Assembly (NCBI RefSeq): GCF_900110165.1
Contig: NZ_FOCQ01000002.1
Location: 186,001 to 250,000, forward strand
Reading direction: 5' to 3'
DNA from: Lihuaxuella thermophila
GTDB taxonomy: Bacteria; Bacillota; Bacilli; Thermoactinomycetales; Thermoactinomycetaceae
DNA: 64,000 nucleotides
Below are positions 39,266-48,778 of the stretch, piece after piece (position 1 is the first letter of the stretch; each line of letters starts with the position of its first letter). Position numbers and translations under genes: made by a program. Under the pieces are notes generated by a model. It did not search any database. It was given only the letters and a program-made list of their open reading frames with translations, and was not told the DNA's origin.

Positions 39266-39950
39266 GACTCCGCTCCGAAATCTTTTTGGCGACTCCGTTC
39301 CGATGCAGTGGCAGAGTCACTCGCCGCCAAAAAGATTTCTTCGCTGGCTCGGCTTATGGAGTATGCAAAGAATACAGTCCATGGCAGCTTGACGCAACCC
39401 CCGTGATGAAAGCCCGCTTCGGAAATTGATTTCCGTCTTCGCTCCAATGCAGTGGCAGAGTCGCTCCCTCCGGAAACCAAATTCCTCCGCTCATTCGTGT
39501 CGATCTTTCACAGAAAAACTCTCGTGTCCTGCCTGGACAACCCTGAGATGAAAGGCAAAATCGTGCAAGGAGGCCGTGATTGGACGAAGGGCCTTTGGAG
39601 CCGTACCCAGCGAAGGCCCTGAGCGAAGGGAGGAAGCGGATCACCTGGTTGAGCGGCAGCGAGTTTGATCCGCGCCCGTAGTGAGTGGGGCCGGAGCGGC
39701 CTGTTTTTGCATCTTCGCCGGCCTAAAGAGCACGGAGACCCACACGGCCGACCGCCCCGGAAGCACAATCACAGAAACACTCTTAGACCCACATTTTCAC
39801 AAAAAAAACGATCAATGACTACTGAACAAAATTCAAAATGACTGCCGCACTCTGTTGACCCCGCTCCAACACCCTTTTTACAACTCCGTTCCCACACGTG
39901 GCAGACTTACCCGTCAGCAAAAAAGATTTCTCCGCTCGTTCTGCTGATGG
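39266..39950. repeat. Cluster of ~80-nt stem-loop elements with covarying arms
   Basis: At least three related elements lie at about 39266-39355, 39409-39500 and 39855-39950. The first pairs AAATCTTTTTGGCG with CGCCAAAAAGATTT. The second pairs GGAAATTGATTTCCG with CCGGAAACCAAATTCC. The loop region (TCCGTTCCGATGCAGTGGCA and GAGTC) stays similar while the arms change together. The same element occurs inverted at 35.1 and 35.7 kb and in part at 56.06 kb. No coding function is seen. Confidence 0.75.
39549..39778 (-). repeat. Right arm of the long inverted repeat flanking spo0J-soj-noc
   Basis: Inverted copy of 35389-35630. The two arms enclose about 3.9 kb containing spo0J, soj, noc and both parS sites. 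The rest of this 1.5-kb gap (38800-40347) holds stem-loop elements, a parS site and the promoter of the actin-like gene. Confidence 0.8.
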
Positions 39951-40270
39951 AGGCCGCTAACGCTCAAATATTCCTTCAGAGTTGTCCCGACTTTAAGCCC
40001 ATCAACTAACAAAAATATCCAAACATCAAATTGAAACATGGATGGTTCGGGTTCCGGCTTTCTAGCATTCCGAGACATCTAAACCCTTGATAAGACGAGC
40101 ATCCACGTTTTTGCCTGCAGCGCCGATCTTTAAAACCATTCATCATCTGCGGCTTCAACCTTTCCATAAACGATCCTTCCGGGATGTACATCCCTTCTCC
40201 CATCCGATGATGGAATTTTTTCATTGTTAAAAAACAGGACCATTCCTCTCTCTCAAGTCACAAACACCGG

Positions 40271-40349
40271 TTGACCCTTGTCCTTACCTGTTGATAGAAT
40301 CGTTTAATGAGGGAGGAAAATCCTATCATCGGCTAGGAGGAAAATCTAT
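40271..40349 (+). promoter_or_regulatory. Promoter and repeated leader of the actin-like gene
   Basis: -35 TTGACC (40271-40276), 18-nt spacer, -10 TAGAAT (40295-40300). Downstream, GGGAGGAAAATCCTAT (40311-40326) is repeated as TAGGAGGAAAATCTAT (40334-40349). The second copy provides the ribosome site; the first may be an operator or simply a duplicated one. Confidence 0.55.
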
Positions 40350-41541
40350 GAGCGCACCTGTTTACATAGGCAACGACCAAGGTTATTACGGTACCAAAGT
40401 TGTCAGTCGTGCCAACGGAAAATTTTACAAAATGTTTATCCGTAACATGGTTGTTCCCAACCGTGTAGGTGAAATTACTTACAACAATGACCCTCACAAC
40501 ATCATGTACCGGGAACATGAAGGGGATCGGGAATGGTTTTGCGGCAAATTGGCAATCGAACAATCGGGGGATGACGAGCTCTTTGACTCCCACAAACGCC
40601 GCCTGTTCAGCCCCACCTGGTTCCGTGAACAGGAATATCTCATCATGTTCCGCGTCAGCACCGGGCTTATGCTCCACGGAACCAATGAACCGATCGTGGC
40701 AGTGGCATTGCCGACGGACAGCTACATCGACTACAAAGATGAGTTGAAACGCCGCTTGATCGGCAAACACAGCTTTGAAGTCAAACAAGGAAATCTTCCC
40801 TGGCGCCGGATCGAATTTGAAATCAAAAAGGATAACTTATATGTGATCAGCCAGCCGATGGCGACTCTGTTCCATATCGCCCTGGACCGGGACGGAAATC
40901 TGCTGAATGAGGATTTATTTATCCAAAAAGTAAGTATTAACGATCTTGGCTTCGGTACTTCCGACATCGAAACCCTGCACGGGGAGACGATCATCAAACG
41001 GCAAAGCTTCACTTCCCGCCATGCCATGCTGAATGTTTACCAGCGACTGTCCAAACGCCTGCTGGAGTTCACAGCCAGTGTCGATCCGGACCAAAACGGC
41101 AAAGAATACCCCATTTGGAGTTTGCCGCGGATTGTTGCTTCCGGAGAAATCAGTTTCAAAGGAAAAGTTCACGATGTCAGCAATATTGTGCAGGAGTGCA
41201 TCAAGGAAGTAGGCGAAGCCTTGGTAAACGAAGTGTGGAACCGCCTGGAATACGGGGATGACATCACCTATATTATCCTGACCGGTGGTGCTTCCATTCC
41301 GTTTAAACCGTTTTATAGAGAGCGCTTTGGAGATAAATTGATCTTCGCCGAAGATTACGGAATTGAAGCTCAGTTCGCAAATGGATTTGGCCTCTGCAAA
41401 TTCGCACAATCCAAATCCAAAGTCCTTCCCTCGAAAGATTTCCTGGAAGCCGCAGCAACAATCCAACAGGAGTTTACGGTGCCTGAAACGGCCAATGAAC
41501 CGATTGTTGCAAAAAAAGAAATGAAAACAACGAAAAAGTAA
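40348..41541 (+). CDS. ParM-like actin-family ATPase
   Basis: 397 residues from the ATG at 40348 behind AGGAGG. Actin-fold motifs: phosphate-1 loop YIGNDQGYYGTK (about 6-17), phosphate-2 loop NDLGFGTSD (about 198-206) and the adenosine-binding segment YIILTGGASIPF (about 308-319). This order is that of plasmid-segregation ParM/Alp proteins rather than MreB. A ~40-residue charged tail (about 358-397) is probably disordered. Such proteins form ATP-dependent filaments. This copy is chromosomal, about 1.5 kb from noc and 10 kb from oriC. A terminator separates it from the next gene, with which it shares orientation. Its biological role is unknown. Confidence 0.85.
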   Translation: MSAPVYIGNDQGYYGTKVVSRANGKFYKMFIRNMVVPNRVGEITYNNDPHNIMYREHEGDREWFCGKLAIEQSGDDELFDSHKRRLFSPTWFREQEYLIMFRVSTGLMLHGTNEPIVAVALPTDSYIDYKDELKRRLIGKHSFEVKQGNLPWRRIEFEIKKDNLYVISQPMATLFHIALDRDGNLLNEDLFIQKVSINDLGFGTSDIETLHGETIIKRQSFTSRHAMLNVYQRLSKRLLEFTASVDPDQNGKEYPIWSLPRIVASGEISFKGKVHDVSNIVQECIKEVGEALVNEVWNRLEYGDDITYIILTGGASIPFKPFYRERFGDKLIFAEDYGIEAQFANGFGLCKFAQSKSKVLPSKDFLEAAATIQQEFTVPETANEPIVAKKEMKTTKK

Positions 41542-41547
41542 AAAAAC

Positions 41548-41579
41548 AACCCCAGGGGAAATCCTTGGGGAATTTTTTT
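41548..41579 (+). terminator. Terminator after the actin-like gene
   Basis: The stem CCCCAGGG / CCTTGGGG is followed by AATTTTTTT, directly after the stop. Read-through or a separate promoter must express the next gene. Confidence 0.85.
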
Positions 41580-41749
41580 GAACGGGGTACTTTTCCCGAT
41601 TTGGGAAAATAAGTCGAATCGTTCTGTCGAACATTGTTGATTTATGAAAAATTAGCTAGAAATTACAACCAAAAAGAGGGATAATAGATTAGAAGAAGAT
41701 CGGAATGAAGGATGACATGAAACTTAGGGTAAAAAAGGAGGGAACGCTC

Positions 41750-43102
41750 ATGTCACAGACGGAATCCCAGTATGATGTGATCATAATCGGCGCGGGTGAA
41801 ACGGCCCAAGAAGCTGTGGCGGCTTTAAAAGAACAAGGAAAAACCGCATTGCTCATCGACCTTAAACCTGAGATGATGACCACGATGGTATGTCAATCCC
41901 CCTGTGAGCCATCGTCCATCGGTCATCCCTCCTCACAGGTGGCGGAACCTACGCTCATCGGGGATGAGCAGATGCAAATCTGGCTGCACAGGCACACGTT
42001 ACATACTGCTACCAGTCAAACCACCACCTACACCCTTCAAGTTCAAGAGCTCCCAGAGGTGCATACGGTAGACGACCCCTCCGAACTGAGAGTCATTGAA
42101 GACACTTCGAATGATGAAGTCACCATTGAACCGGAAGTCATTGAAATCAAACAAACGGATCGGGAGACGGACTCTTTCACCCTCTTGCGTGAGCGTGAAA
42201 ATTCCTTAAGAGAAAAATTGATCCGCCGGAAATCAGCATTTGCATTGCACAGGCATCCATCTGAGTCAGAGTTTGAGGAGTCCGTTTATCTTTTGGAAAG
42301 CATCAAGATTGACGATGATCCGGGCGAAGAAGAAAACGAAAACCAACCCCAGGCAACCTATCTCATTCACGCCGAAGAGCGTTCCCCGGATGAGGAAGCG
42401 CCCGCCTCTCCCGCTTCCATGGAACAACCTGTTTACCGCGAGCGGGAGATGAAATTGCGAAAACGGCTCCTTGGCAAATACCGCTTCTCTGCACCGGAAC
42501 CCTCATACACACCTGCAAAACCTTCCGGCGCGACGGATGAAAATAACCATAAGCAGACGATTCCTGCGGAGACACCGCCATCCCTTCACGAAGAGAAGCA
42601 GCAAATATCGAGAAAACAGACAGAAGTATATTCTTTCGAACCCTTCTCCTCCCGGAGACGAGTCCGTTCGCACAAAAAAGGCCGTTTTACCCACAAGGCA
42701 GATGCGTATATCAACAAAAAAACGAAGCATGCCATGCAAAAACCTCCGTTTCTCGAGTGGGAACAACCGCCATCCGCGGCGCAGGACAACGCGGAAGCCG
42801 CTGAACCTTATGAAGAGTCCAACTTCAACGGACTCCCGTTTGTCAATGGCACACCTAAAATACAGCCGTTTCAGAAGGAACCTTTTCAAAAAGAACCGGA
42901 ACCTGAGCCCGAACATCCCTCCAACGATGCCCTGAAGAGGGATAACATCGAATTTGAAGATGCTTACGGCGGCTACAACTCGTGGGAAGAATTTATGATT
43001 CCCTTCTCCGAAAACAACCGCAAGCGTCAGGAAATGGATAAAATCGAAAAAAGGAAAATTGCGCTCCGGGGCCTGCACAATTTGATCAACAATTTGGGAT
43101 AG
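41750..43102 (+). CDS. 450-aa mostly disordered protein with a dinucleotide-fold start and a ParR-like tail
   Basis: 450 residues from the ATG at 41750 behind AAAAAGGAGGG. Residues 7-38 (YDVIIIGAGETAQEAVAAL and following) read exactly like the first beta-alpha-beta of an FAD/NAD-binding enzyme, but no catalytic domain follows. Residues 45-400 are low-complexity, rich in Glu, Pro, Ser and Gln. Two basic segments resemble each other: RERENSLREKLIRRKSAF (147-164) and REREMKLRKRLLGKYRFS (230-247). The tail has WEEFMIP (412-418) and ends GLHNLINNLG, resembling the end of the RHH protein at 124-720. Partnering with the actin-like protein is inferred. I do not recognise a named family. Confidence 0.7.
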   Translation: MSQTESQYDVIIIGAGETAQEAVAALKEQGKTALLIDLKPEMMTTMVCQSPCEPSSIGHPSSQVAEPTLIGDEQMQIWLHRHTLHTATSQTTTYTLQVQELPEVHTVDDPSELRVIEDTSNDEVTIEPEVIEIKQTDRETDSFTLLRERENSLREKLIRRKSAFALHRHPSESEFEESVYLLESIKIDDDPGEEENENQPQATYLIHAEERSPDEEAPASPASMEQPVYREREMKLRKRLLGKYRFSAPEPSYTPAKPSGATDENNHKQTIPAETPPSLHEEKQQISRKQTEVYSFEPFSSRRRVRSHKKGRFTHKADAYINKKTKHAMQKPPFLEWEQPPSAAQDNAEAAEPYEESNFNGLPFVNGTPKIQPFQKEPFQKEPEPEPEHPSNDALKRDNIEFEDAYGGYNSWEEFMIPFSENNRKRQEMDKIEKRKIALRGLHNLINNLG

Positions 43103-43112
43103 AGTATGAAGA

Positions 43113-43145
43113 TCCGGGATTCCGTCTGGAATCTCGGCTTTTTTG
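43113..43145 (+). terminator. Terminator after the 450-aa protein gene
   Basis: The stem CCGGGATTCC / GGAATCTCGG is followed by CTTTTTTG, about 10 bp past the stop. Confidence 0.85.
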
Positions 43146-43196
43146 TACGCGAAACACAAACGGAAATGGAAGGCTCGCTTTTCGCAGGTGACAATA

Positions 43197-43299
43197 GTCT
43201 GTACTATGGTCATCCGGAGATGGGAATGCAGGGGAAAAAGCAGATTCTGGTCAGGACTCTGGTCCATTCAACCGAGAGGGATCTGACCATAGTACGGAC
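43197..43299. repeat. Spaced inverted repeat in the gap before the GNAT gene
   Basis: GTCTGTACTATGGTCA (43197-43212) and TGACCATAGTACGGAC (43284-43299) are inverted copies with one mismatch over 16 bp, 71 bp apart. The 317-bp gap otherwise holds only the terminator at 43113-43145. It could be a binding site or part of a structured RNA. Confidence 0.55.
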
Positions 43300-43419
43300 A
43301 AACAGACAGAAACTGAACTGCAGAAATGATTCCAACGGGATCGGAATCCACTCCTTGCTCCAACTTCTTGAATATTTCAAAGGCCGGACGGGGAAAACCA
43401 AATCCGGCCTTTATCTGCC

Positions 43420-44310
43420 TTATAGAGTCCGTTCCATCCACACCTGTCCTGTTTTCTTTTCAAATCCCCAATCCTGAAGAACCTCCAGAACATCCGGGTC
43501 AGTCAAAAGATTGAACGTGGAACAGGCGTAGGGTTCCGGTTGGCGATGGACAGATTCGGGAAAACGGAAAACATGGGACAACAAGCACTGAATGATTCGC
43601 TTTCTCTCCGGGACGCCCCGTACGGTTTCGCATTGGTAGAGAATCGTTTCCGTCCTCTGTCCGCTCTGATCCATCTTCTCTTGAAACAATGCATATCCCA
43701 CGGGTTCCAACTGTTCATTCCGGATGATGACGGATTCGGCTTCGGGCAAGCTGGCCAATTGCGTCTGCCAGGGGGTCCATTCCCTCCGGAAGGGCAACCG
43801 GATGATTTCACGGCCGCTTTCCCTTTGTACGGGGTAAGCAAATTTCTCTGCCACATAGCCGTCAGGGACGGTTTGGGAAAGCGAATAAAAATGGAGCCTG
43901 TCCGTAATGACATAACCCATTTTCCCGTAAAGCGTAATTGCCGGTTGATTCACTTCCATAGCCTCCAGGGAAGCGATCTCCACCTGATGCTGGCGATAGA
44001 TCTCCAGGCTTTTTTCGATCAACGCTTTGCCGATTCCCAGACCACGGAATTCTTTGGCGACACCGGTCCCGCCATTCCAGGCCGCCAGTTTGCCCCCAAT
44101 CCGGCGGATGCCGTTCAACACGATTCCTGCAGGCTTTCCTGCGTAACAGGCGATCAGCGAAAGTCCGGGGGATAGATCTCCTCTCGCCATATGCTGGATC
44201 AACTTTTGCTCATCAAAGCGGAGGTCGGCCACATATCCTTCAAATCCCCGATTGAATGTCTCAACAGCTTCTCTCCAGGTGCATTCGCTTAAAGAACGAA
44301 AAGAGATCAT
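43420..44310 (-). CDS. GNAT-family N-acetyltransferase, probably two-domain
   Basis: 296 residues from the ATG at 44310 behind AGGGGAAGG. The acetyl-CoA loop GVAKEFRGLGIGKALIEKSL (about 79-98) and VNQPAITLYGKMGY (about 119-132) define the first GNAT domain. The C-terminal half has a weaker, GNAT-like arrangement without a clear acetyl-CoA loop. Substrate unknown. Confidence 0.8.
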   Translation of the reverse strand: MISFRSLSECTWREAVETFNRGFEGYVADLRFDEQKLIQHMARGDLSPGLSLIACYAGKPAGIVLNGIRRIGGKLAAWNGGTGVAKEFRGLGIGKALIEKSLEIYRQHQVEIASLEAMEVNQPAITLYGKMGYVITDRLHFYSLSQTVPDGYVAEKFAYPVQRESGREIIRLPFRREWTPWQTQLASLPEAESVIIRNEQLEPVGYALFQEKMDQSGQRTETILYQCETVRGVPERKRIIQCLLSHVFRFPESVHRQPEPYACSTFNLLTDPDVLEVLQDWGFEKKTGQVWMERTL

Positions 44311-44400
44311 AAGCCTTCCCCTAACTTTTCGTGTTTTTCTATCAACCAATCAAATATTTCGACTCAATCCCTGAAAGAACCTGTTCCTTTCGCTTTAATC

Positions 44401-45120
44401 TCACACGATCGGTTGTTTGGCGGGAATCCCGGCGCGGCGGGGATATGCTTTGGGACTGTTGTCCCGTTTTTTTAGGATCAACAGGTGGCGGGTTCCCATC
44501 CCCTCCGGCAGCTCCAATGAGACCGTGGAGAGAGACGCTTTACCCAGGATGTGTAACGCCTGTTTGGCTTCTTGCACTTCTTCCTGAACCGCAGCACCTT
44601 TCATCGCGACAAAATGGCCGCCCACTTTGACAAAAGGCAGGCAATACTCCGCGAGAATATTAAGTCTGGCTACCGCACGCGCTGTGGCCAGATCAAAAGT
44701 TTGCCGGTATTTCGCTTGATGGGCCAATTCCTCAGCCCGGCCATGGATACATTCCACTTGCTTGAGCCCGAGGGCAGTTGCGACCTCTTGCAGAAAACCG
44801 ACCCGCTTCTTCAATGAATCCAGCAAGACGAGCTTCAGGTGAGGAAAAGCGATTTTAAGGGGAATACCGGGAAAACCGGCTCCGGTCCCCACATCGATGA
44901 TGCGTTCCACTTGATTGAGTGAAAGAGACGGGGCGATGGTCAGGGAATCGAAAAAATGTTTCACATAAACTTCATGCTGGTCCGTAATGGCAGTCAGATT
45001 CATCACTTTGTTTTTTTGGATGAGCAGCTCATAATACCGTTGAAATTGATCCAGCTGTTCACCCGACAATTCAATTCCCCGGCTTGCCGCTTGTTGGTTC
45101 AGCCATTCACCTTGATTCAC
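44401..45120 (-). CDS. rsmG: 16S rRNA (guanine-527-N7)-methyltransferase RsmG (GidB)
   Basis: 239 residues from a GTG at 45120, with GGGAGG about 13 nt upstream. RIIDVGTGAGFPGIPLKIA is the SAM-binding loop, and LDSLKKRVGFLQEVATALGL and the TARAVARLNIL motif follow. Methylates G527 in 16S rRNA. It lies next to mnmG, as usual. The 277-bp gap between the two holds only the mnmG terminator. Confidence 0.97.
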   Translation of the reverse strand: MNQGEWLNQQAASRGIELSGEQLDQFQRYYELLIQKNKVMNLTAITDQHEVYVKHFFDSLTIAPSLSLNQVERIIDVGTGAGFPGIPLKIAFPHLKLVLLDSLKKRVGFLQEVATALGLKQVECIHGRAEELAHQAKYRQTFDLATARAVARLNILAEYCLPFVKVGGHFVAMKGAAVQEEVQEAKQALHILGKASLSTVSLELPEGMGTRHLLILKKRDNSPKAYPRRAGIPAKQPIV

Positions 45121-45360
45121 AAAATCAGGAGCATTCCTCCCGATGCTTCAGGTGGGAGAATACCCCCTGCCCTCCCTTCGTAACATAGTTGGTAAAGGTA
45201 ATCTGCACAGCGGAGCATACGGCATGATTCGATTCCTATTCACGGTTCATCAGGTCGCGAGCCGGATTGCTGTCAGCCCCCCTTATACGGTGCAATTCAA
45301 GCTGAAACTCAAACTCGAAAAACTCGTCCATCGCGGTTGGACGGATCATCCTGCTTAAAA

Positions 45361-45389
45361 AAGGCCTGATCTCCCTATGATCAGACCTT
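45361..45389 (-). terminator. Terminator of mnmG
   Basis: A 12-bp imperfect stem AAGGCCTGATCT / TGATCAGACCTT is followed, reading leftward, by TTTTTTAAG, just past the mnmG stop. Confidence 0.8.
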
Positions 45390-45397
45390 GAATCGTT

Positions 45398-47284
45398 CTA
45401 TGTCTTTGAGTAGACTTTGCCACCCTGCTCGATATACACCATCAAAATGGAGATATCGGCCGGACTGACACCGGAAATCCGGGACGCTTGCCCCAGCGAG
45501 ACCGGCCGCACCTGGTTCAGCTTTTCACGGGCTTCGGAAGAGATTCCCGCGATTTTATTGTAATCCACCCAATCCGGAATCCGCTTTTCCTCCATCTTGC
45601 GCATCTTTTCCACTTGTTGCAACGATTTCTTGATATAGCCCTCATATTTGAGCTGGATTTCCACTTGTTCTTCCACTTCCGGGGCAAGCGGCTCCGGTGG
45701 CGGTGACATGCGGGCAATCTCCTTGTAACTCAATTCCGGGCGCTTGATCAAATCAGCCAGTTCCACTGCATTATGGATCTCGGTGGTGCCCATTTCCTTC
45801 AAGATGGCCTGTACTTCAGGCGTCGGTTTTACCTTGGTGGCACGCAAGCGGGCAATTTCTTTCTCAATCGCTTCCTTCTTGGCGATAAAACGGCGGTAGC
45901 GCTCTTCTGAAATGAGTCCGATTTCATAGCCGATCTCTGTCAAGCGCAAATCGGCATTGTCATGCCTCAAAAGGAGCCTGTACTCGGCACGTGAAGTCAG
46001 GAGGCGGTACGGCTCATTGGTTCCCTTGGTCACCAGGTCGTCAATCAAGACCCCGATATAAGCCTGTGAACGGTCCAAAATCACCGGGTCCTTGCCCTGG
46101 ACTTTGCGGGCGGCGTTAATTCCTGCCATAATGCCTTGCCCCGCCGCTTCCTCGTATCCGGAAGTTCCGTTAATTTGACCGGCTGTAAACAGGTTTTCCA
46201 CAAGCTTGGTTTCCAGGCTGGGCCACAGTTGTGTGGGAACGATCGCATCGTACTCGATCGCGTAACCGGTACGCATCATCTCCGCCTTTTCCAATCCTTC
46301 GATGGTGCGCAGAATTTGCAGCTGCACATCTTCGGGAAGGCTTGTGGATAACCCCTGAACATACATTTCTTCCGTTTCCCGGCCTTCCGGCTCTATAAAG
46401 ATCTGATGGCGGCCCTTGTCGGCAAAGCGGACGATCTTATCCTCAATCGACGGACAATAACGCGGCCCTCTCCCTTCAATCACGCCGGAATACATCGGGG
46501 CCCGGTGCAGGTTGTCACGGATGTATTGATGGGTTTTCTCATTGGTGTAAGTGAGCCAGCAAGGCAATTGATCGGTGATAAATTCCGTCGTCTCGTACGA
46601 AAACGCTCGGGGTTCTTCGTCCCCGGGCTGAATCTCCATCCGGCTGGTATCAATCGATTTTCTGTTGACCCGCGGCGGGGTTCCCGTTTTAAAGCGAACC
46701 ATCTCAAATCCCAGTTCATGCAAATGGTGAGCCAGGTTGACGGCCGGCAGCTGGTTATTGGGGCCGCTCTCATACGAGAGGTCGCCGATAATCACTTTTC
46801 CCCGCAGGTAAGTGCCGGTGGTCAGCACGACCGTTTTGGACCGGTAATGGGCCCCGGTGCGCGTCACCACACCTTTGCATGTGCCGTTTTCTACGATCAG
46901 TTTCTCCACCATTCCCTGGTGTAAAACCAGATTGGGCTGATTTTCAAGCACTTTTTTCATTTCCCGCTGGTACAACACTTTATCCGCCTGTGCCCGGAGC
47001 GCATAGACAGCCGGACCTTTGCCGGTATTGAGCATCCGCATTTGAATGTGCGTTTTATCGATGTTTTTGCCCATCTCTCCGCCAAGGGCGTCAATTTCCC
47101 GAACGACATGCCCTTTCGCCGGCCCTCCGATCGAGGGATTACAGGGCATATAGGCAATCATGTCCAAATTGATCGTTAAAAGCAGAGTGGAACACCCCAT
47201 GCGGGCGGCGGCCAGTGCGGCTTCGCAACCCGCATGCCCGGCTCCCACGACGATCACGTCATATTCCCCTGCGATGTAACCCAT
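45398..47284 (-). CDS. mnmG: tRNA uridine-5-carboxymethylaminomethyl modification enzyme MnmG (GidA)
   Basis: 628 residues from the ATG at 47284 ([19 protein letters not shown]), with AAAGGGG 8 nt upstream; a GTG at 47293 is the alternative. FAD-binding [29 protein letters not shown] and the conserved [17 protein letters not shown] region. With MnmE it modifies the wobble uridine of several tRNAs. A single perfect DnaA box (TGTGGATAA, 46343-46351) lies inside the gene. Confidence 0.98.
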   Translation of the reverse strand: MGYIAGEYDVIVVGAGHAGCEAALAAARMGCSTLLLTINLDMIAYMPCNPSIGGPAKGHVVREIDALGGEMGKNIDKTHIQMRMLNTGKGPAVYALRAQADKVLYQREMKKVLENQPNLVLHQGMVEKLIVENGTCKGVVTRTGAHYRSKTVVLTTGTYLRGKVIIGDLSYESGPNNQLPAVNLAHHLHELGFEMVRFKTGTPPRVNRKSIDTSRMEIQPGDEEPRAFSYETTEFITDQLPCWLTYTNEKTHQYIRDNLHRAPMYSGVIEGRGPRYCPSIEDKIVRFADKGRHQIFIEPEGRETEEMYVQGLSTSLPEDVQLQILRTIEGLEKAEMMRTGYAIEYDAIVPTQLWPSLETKLVENLFTAGQINGTSGYEEAAGQGIMAGINAARKVQGKDPVILDRSQAYIGVLIDDLVTKGTNEPYRLLTSRAEYRLLLRHDNADLRLTEIGYEIGLISEERYRRFIAKKEAIEKEIARLRATKVKPTPEVQAILKEMGTTEIHNAVELADLIKRPELSYKEIARMSPPPEPLAPEVEEQVEIQLKYEGYIKKSLQQVEKMRKMEEKRIPDWVDYNKIAGISSEAREKLNQVRPVSLGQASRISGVSPADISILMVYIEQGGKVYSKT

Positions 47285-47299
47285 TCTGTTCACCCCTTT

Positions 47300-48676
47300 T
47301 TACTTACCTAAGCAAAACTGCGAAAAGATCTGGTCGATCAAGTCTTCGGCAACCGCTTCCCCGATGATTTCCCCCAGGTTTTGCCAGGCGTTTTTCAAAT
47401 CAATTTCCACCATATCCAGCGGCACACCGGCATCAATCCCGTCGATACAATCACGGACGTTCTGTTTGGCTTTCTTCAGCAAATGAATATGTCTGGCATT
47501 GCTGACATAGGTTCCTTCCGCTGTCTCCACTTTGCCCAGCAGGAATAGGCTGGCGATCGCTTCTTCCAACTCCTCGATTCCCTTTTCTTGTTTCAGGGAG
47601 GTGGTGATCAAGGGCGTATCCCCGACAAGGGAACGGACTTCCTCCAGGTTGAGTTGGCCGGGCAAATCGATTTTGTTCACAATGACGATCGCCGTATACT
47701 GCTTCAGGATCGAGATGAGCTTCCGGTCTTCCTCGTGCAAAGGTTCGGCGTAGTTTAGCACCAGGAGCACCAAGTCGGCCTGTTCCAGCGCTTTGTGGGT
47801 TCTCTCCACACCGATCCGTTCAACGATATCCTCCGTTTCGCGAATTCCCGCCGTGTCCAGGAGGCGCAGGGGAATCCCGCGGACATTGACATATTCTTCG
47901 ATCACATCGCGTGTCGTACCCGGGATCTCGGTGACGATGGCTTTATTTTCCTGGGTCAGGGCATTCATCAGCGAGGATTTCCCGACATTGGGGCGACCCA
48001 CGATCACGGTGGCGATTCCTTCGCGGTAAATTTTCCCCTGGCGGGCAGTGGAGAGCAGCCGGTCGATCTCTTTTTCAATCTGCTGACAGCGTTCGCGCAA
48101 AAAGCGGCTTGTCATCTCCTCGGCATCATATTCGGGGTAATCGACGTTGACAGCCAGATGGGCCAGCGTTTCCACGATTTCATTGCGAAGTTGGCGGATC
48201 AGGCGGGACAGGCGGCCTTCATGCTGTTTCAAGGCCACTTTGGCGGCTCGATCCGTCTTCGCCCGGATCAGATCGATGACGGCCTCGGCCTGGGAGAGAT
48301 CAATCCGTCCGTTCAAAAATGCCCGTTTGGTAAACTCCCCCGGCTCGGCGAGACGGGCCCCGGCCGACAGCAATGCTTCCAGGACGGCGTGAACGGGCAC
48401 CATTCCGCCATGGCAACTGATTTCCACCACGTCTTCCCGGGTAAACGTGCGCGGCGCCCTCATCACCGTTACCAGCACTTCATCGATGCGCTCGCCGGTG
48501 TCGGGGTGGACGATATATCCGTAATGAACGGTATGGGTCGGGACGTCCGCCAAGGATGTTTTGCCTTTATATATCTGATCCGCGATCGGGATGGCTTCCG
48601 GTCCGCTGACGCGGATGACGGCGATTCCGCCCTCCCCCAACGGGGTTGCAATCGCGGCAATTGTATCTGTTTCCAT
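47300..48676 (-). CDS. mnmE: tRNA modification GTPase MnmE (TrmE, ThdF)
   Basis: 458 residues from the second of two adjacent ATGs (48676 preferred by spacing from GAGGTG). The N-terminal folate-binding domain includes [11 protein letters not shown]; the G domain has [24 protein letters not shown] and NKIDLP; the helical domain ends in FCLGK with the catalytic Cys. Partner of MnmG; they are 15 bp apart. Confidence 0.98.
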   Translation of the reverse strand: METDTIAAIATPLGEGGIAVIRVSGPEAIPIADQIYKGKTSLADVPTHTVHYGYIVHPDTGERIDEVLVTVMRAPRTFTREDVVEISCHGGMVPVHAVLEALLSAGARLAEPGEFTKRAFLNGRIDLSQAEAVIDLIRAKTDRAAKVALKQHEGRLSRLIRQLRNEIVETLAHLAVNVDYPEYDAEEMTSRFLRERCQQIEKEIDRLLSTARQGKIYREGIATVIVGRPNVGKSSLMNALTQENKAIVTEIPGTTRDVIEEYVNVRGIPLRLLDTAGIRETEDIVERIGVERTHKALEQADLVLLVLNYAEPLHEEDRKLISILKQYTAIVIVNKIDLPGQLNLEEVRSLVGDTPLITTSLKQEKGIEELEEAIASLFLLGKVETAEGTYVSNARHIHLLKKAKQNVRDCIDGIDAGVPLDMVEIDLKNAWQNLGEIIGEAVAEDLIDQIFSQFCLGK

Positions 48677-48748
48677 CATTTCACCTCGATAAAGTTCCTA
48701 ATTATTAATCTTAGCATACCAACATCCACCAATCAAAAGCGGCCTTAC

Positions 48749-48773
48749 AAAAAAACTCCCCGGACAGGGGAGA
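48749..48773 (-). terminator. Terminator of the spoIIIJ-jag unit
   Basis: The stem CTCCCC / GGGGAG is followed, reading leftward, by TTTTTTTGT, about 6 bp past the jag stop. Confidence 0.75.
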
Positions 48774-48778
48774 ATCAA

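Noticed and set aside
40006-40224. 72-aa minus-strand open frame upstream of the actin-like gene
   Set aside because: No ribosome site at its start and no recognisable content; an internal ATG behind GGGAGAAGGG is possible but unsupported.
45143-45358. 71-aa plus-strand open frame between rsmG and mnmG
   Set aside because: No ribosome site, antisense to both neighbours' direction, and no family resemblance.
46343-46351. Single perfect DnaA box in mnmG as a regulatory site
   Set aside because: One isolated 9-mer inside a coding region is not enough evidence of function.
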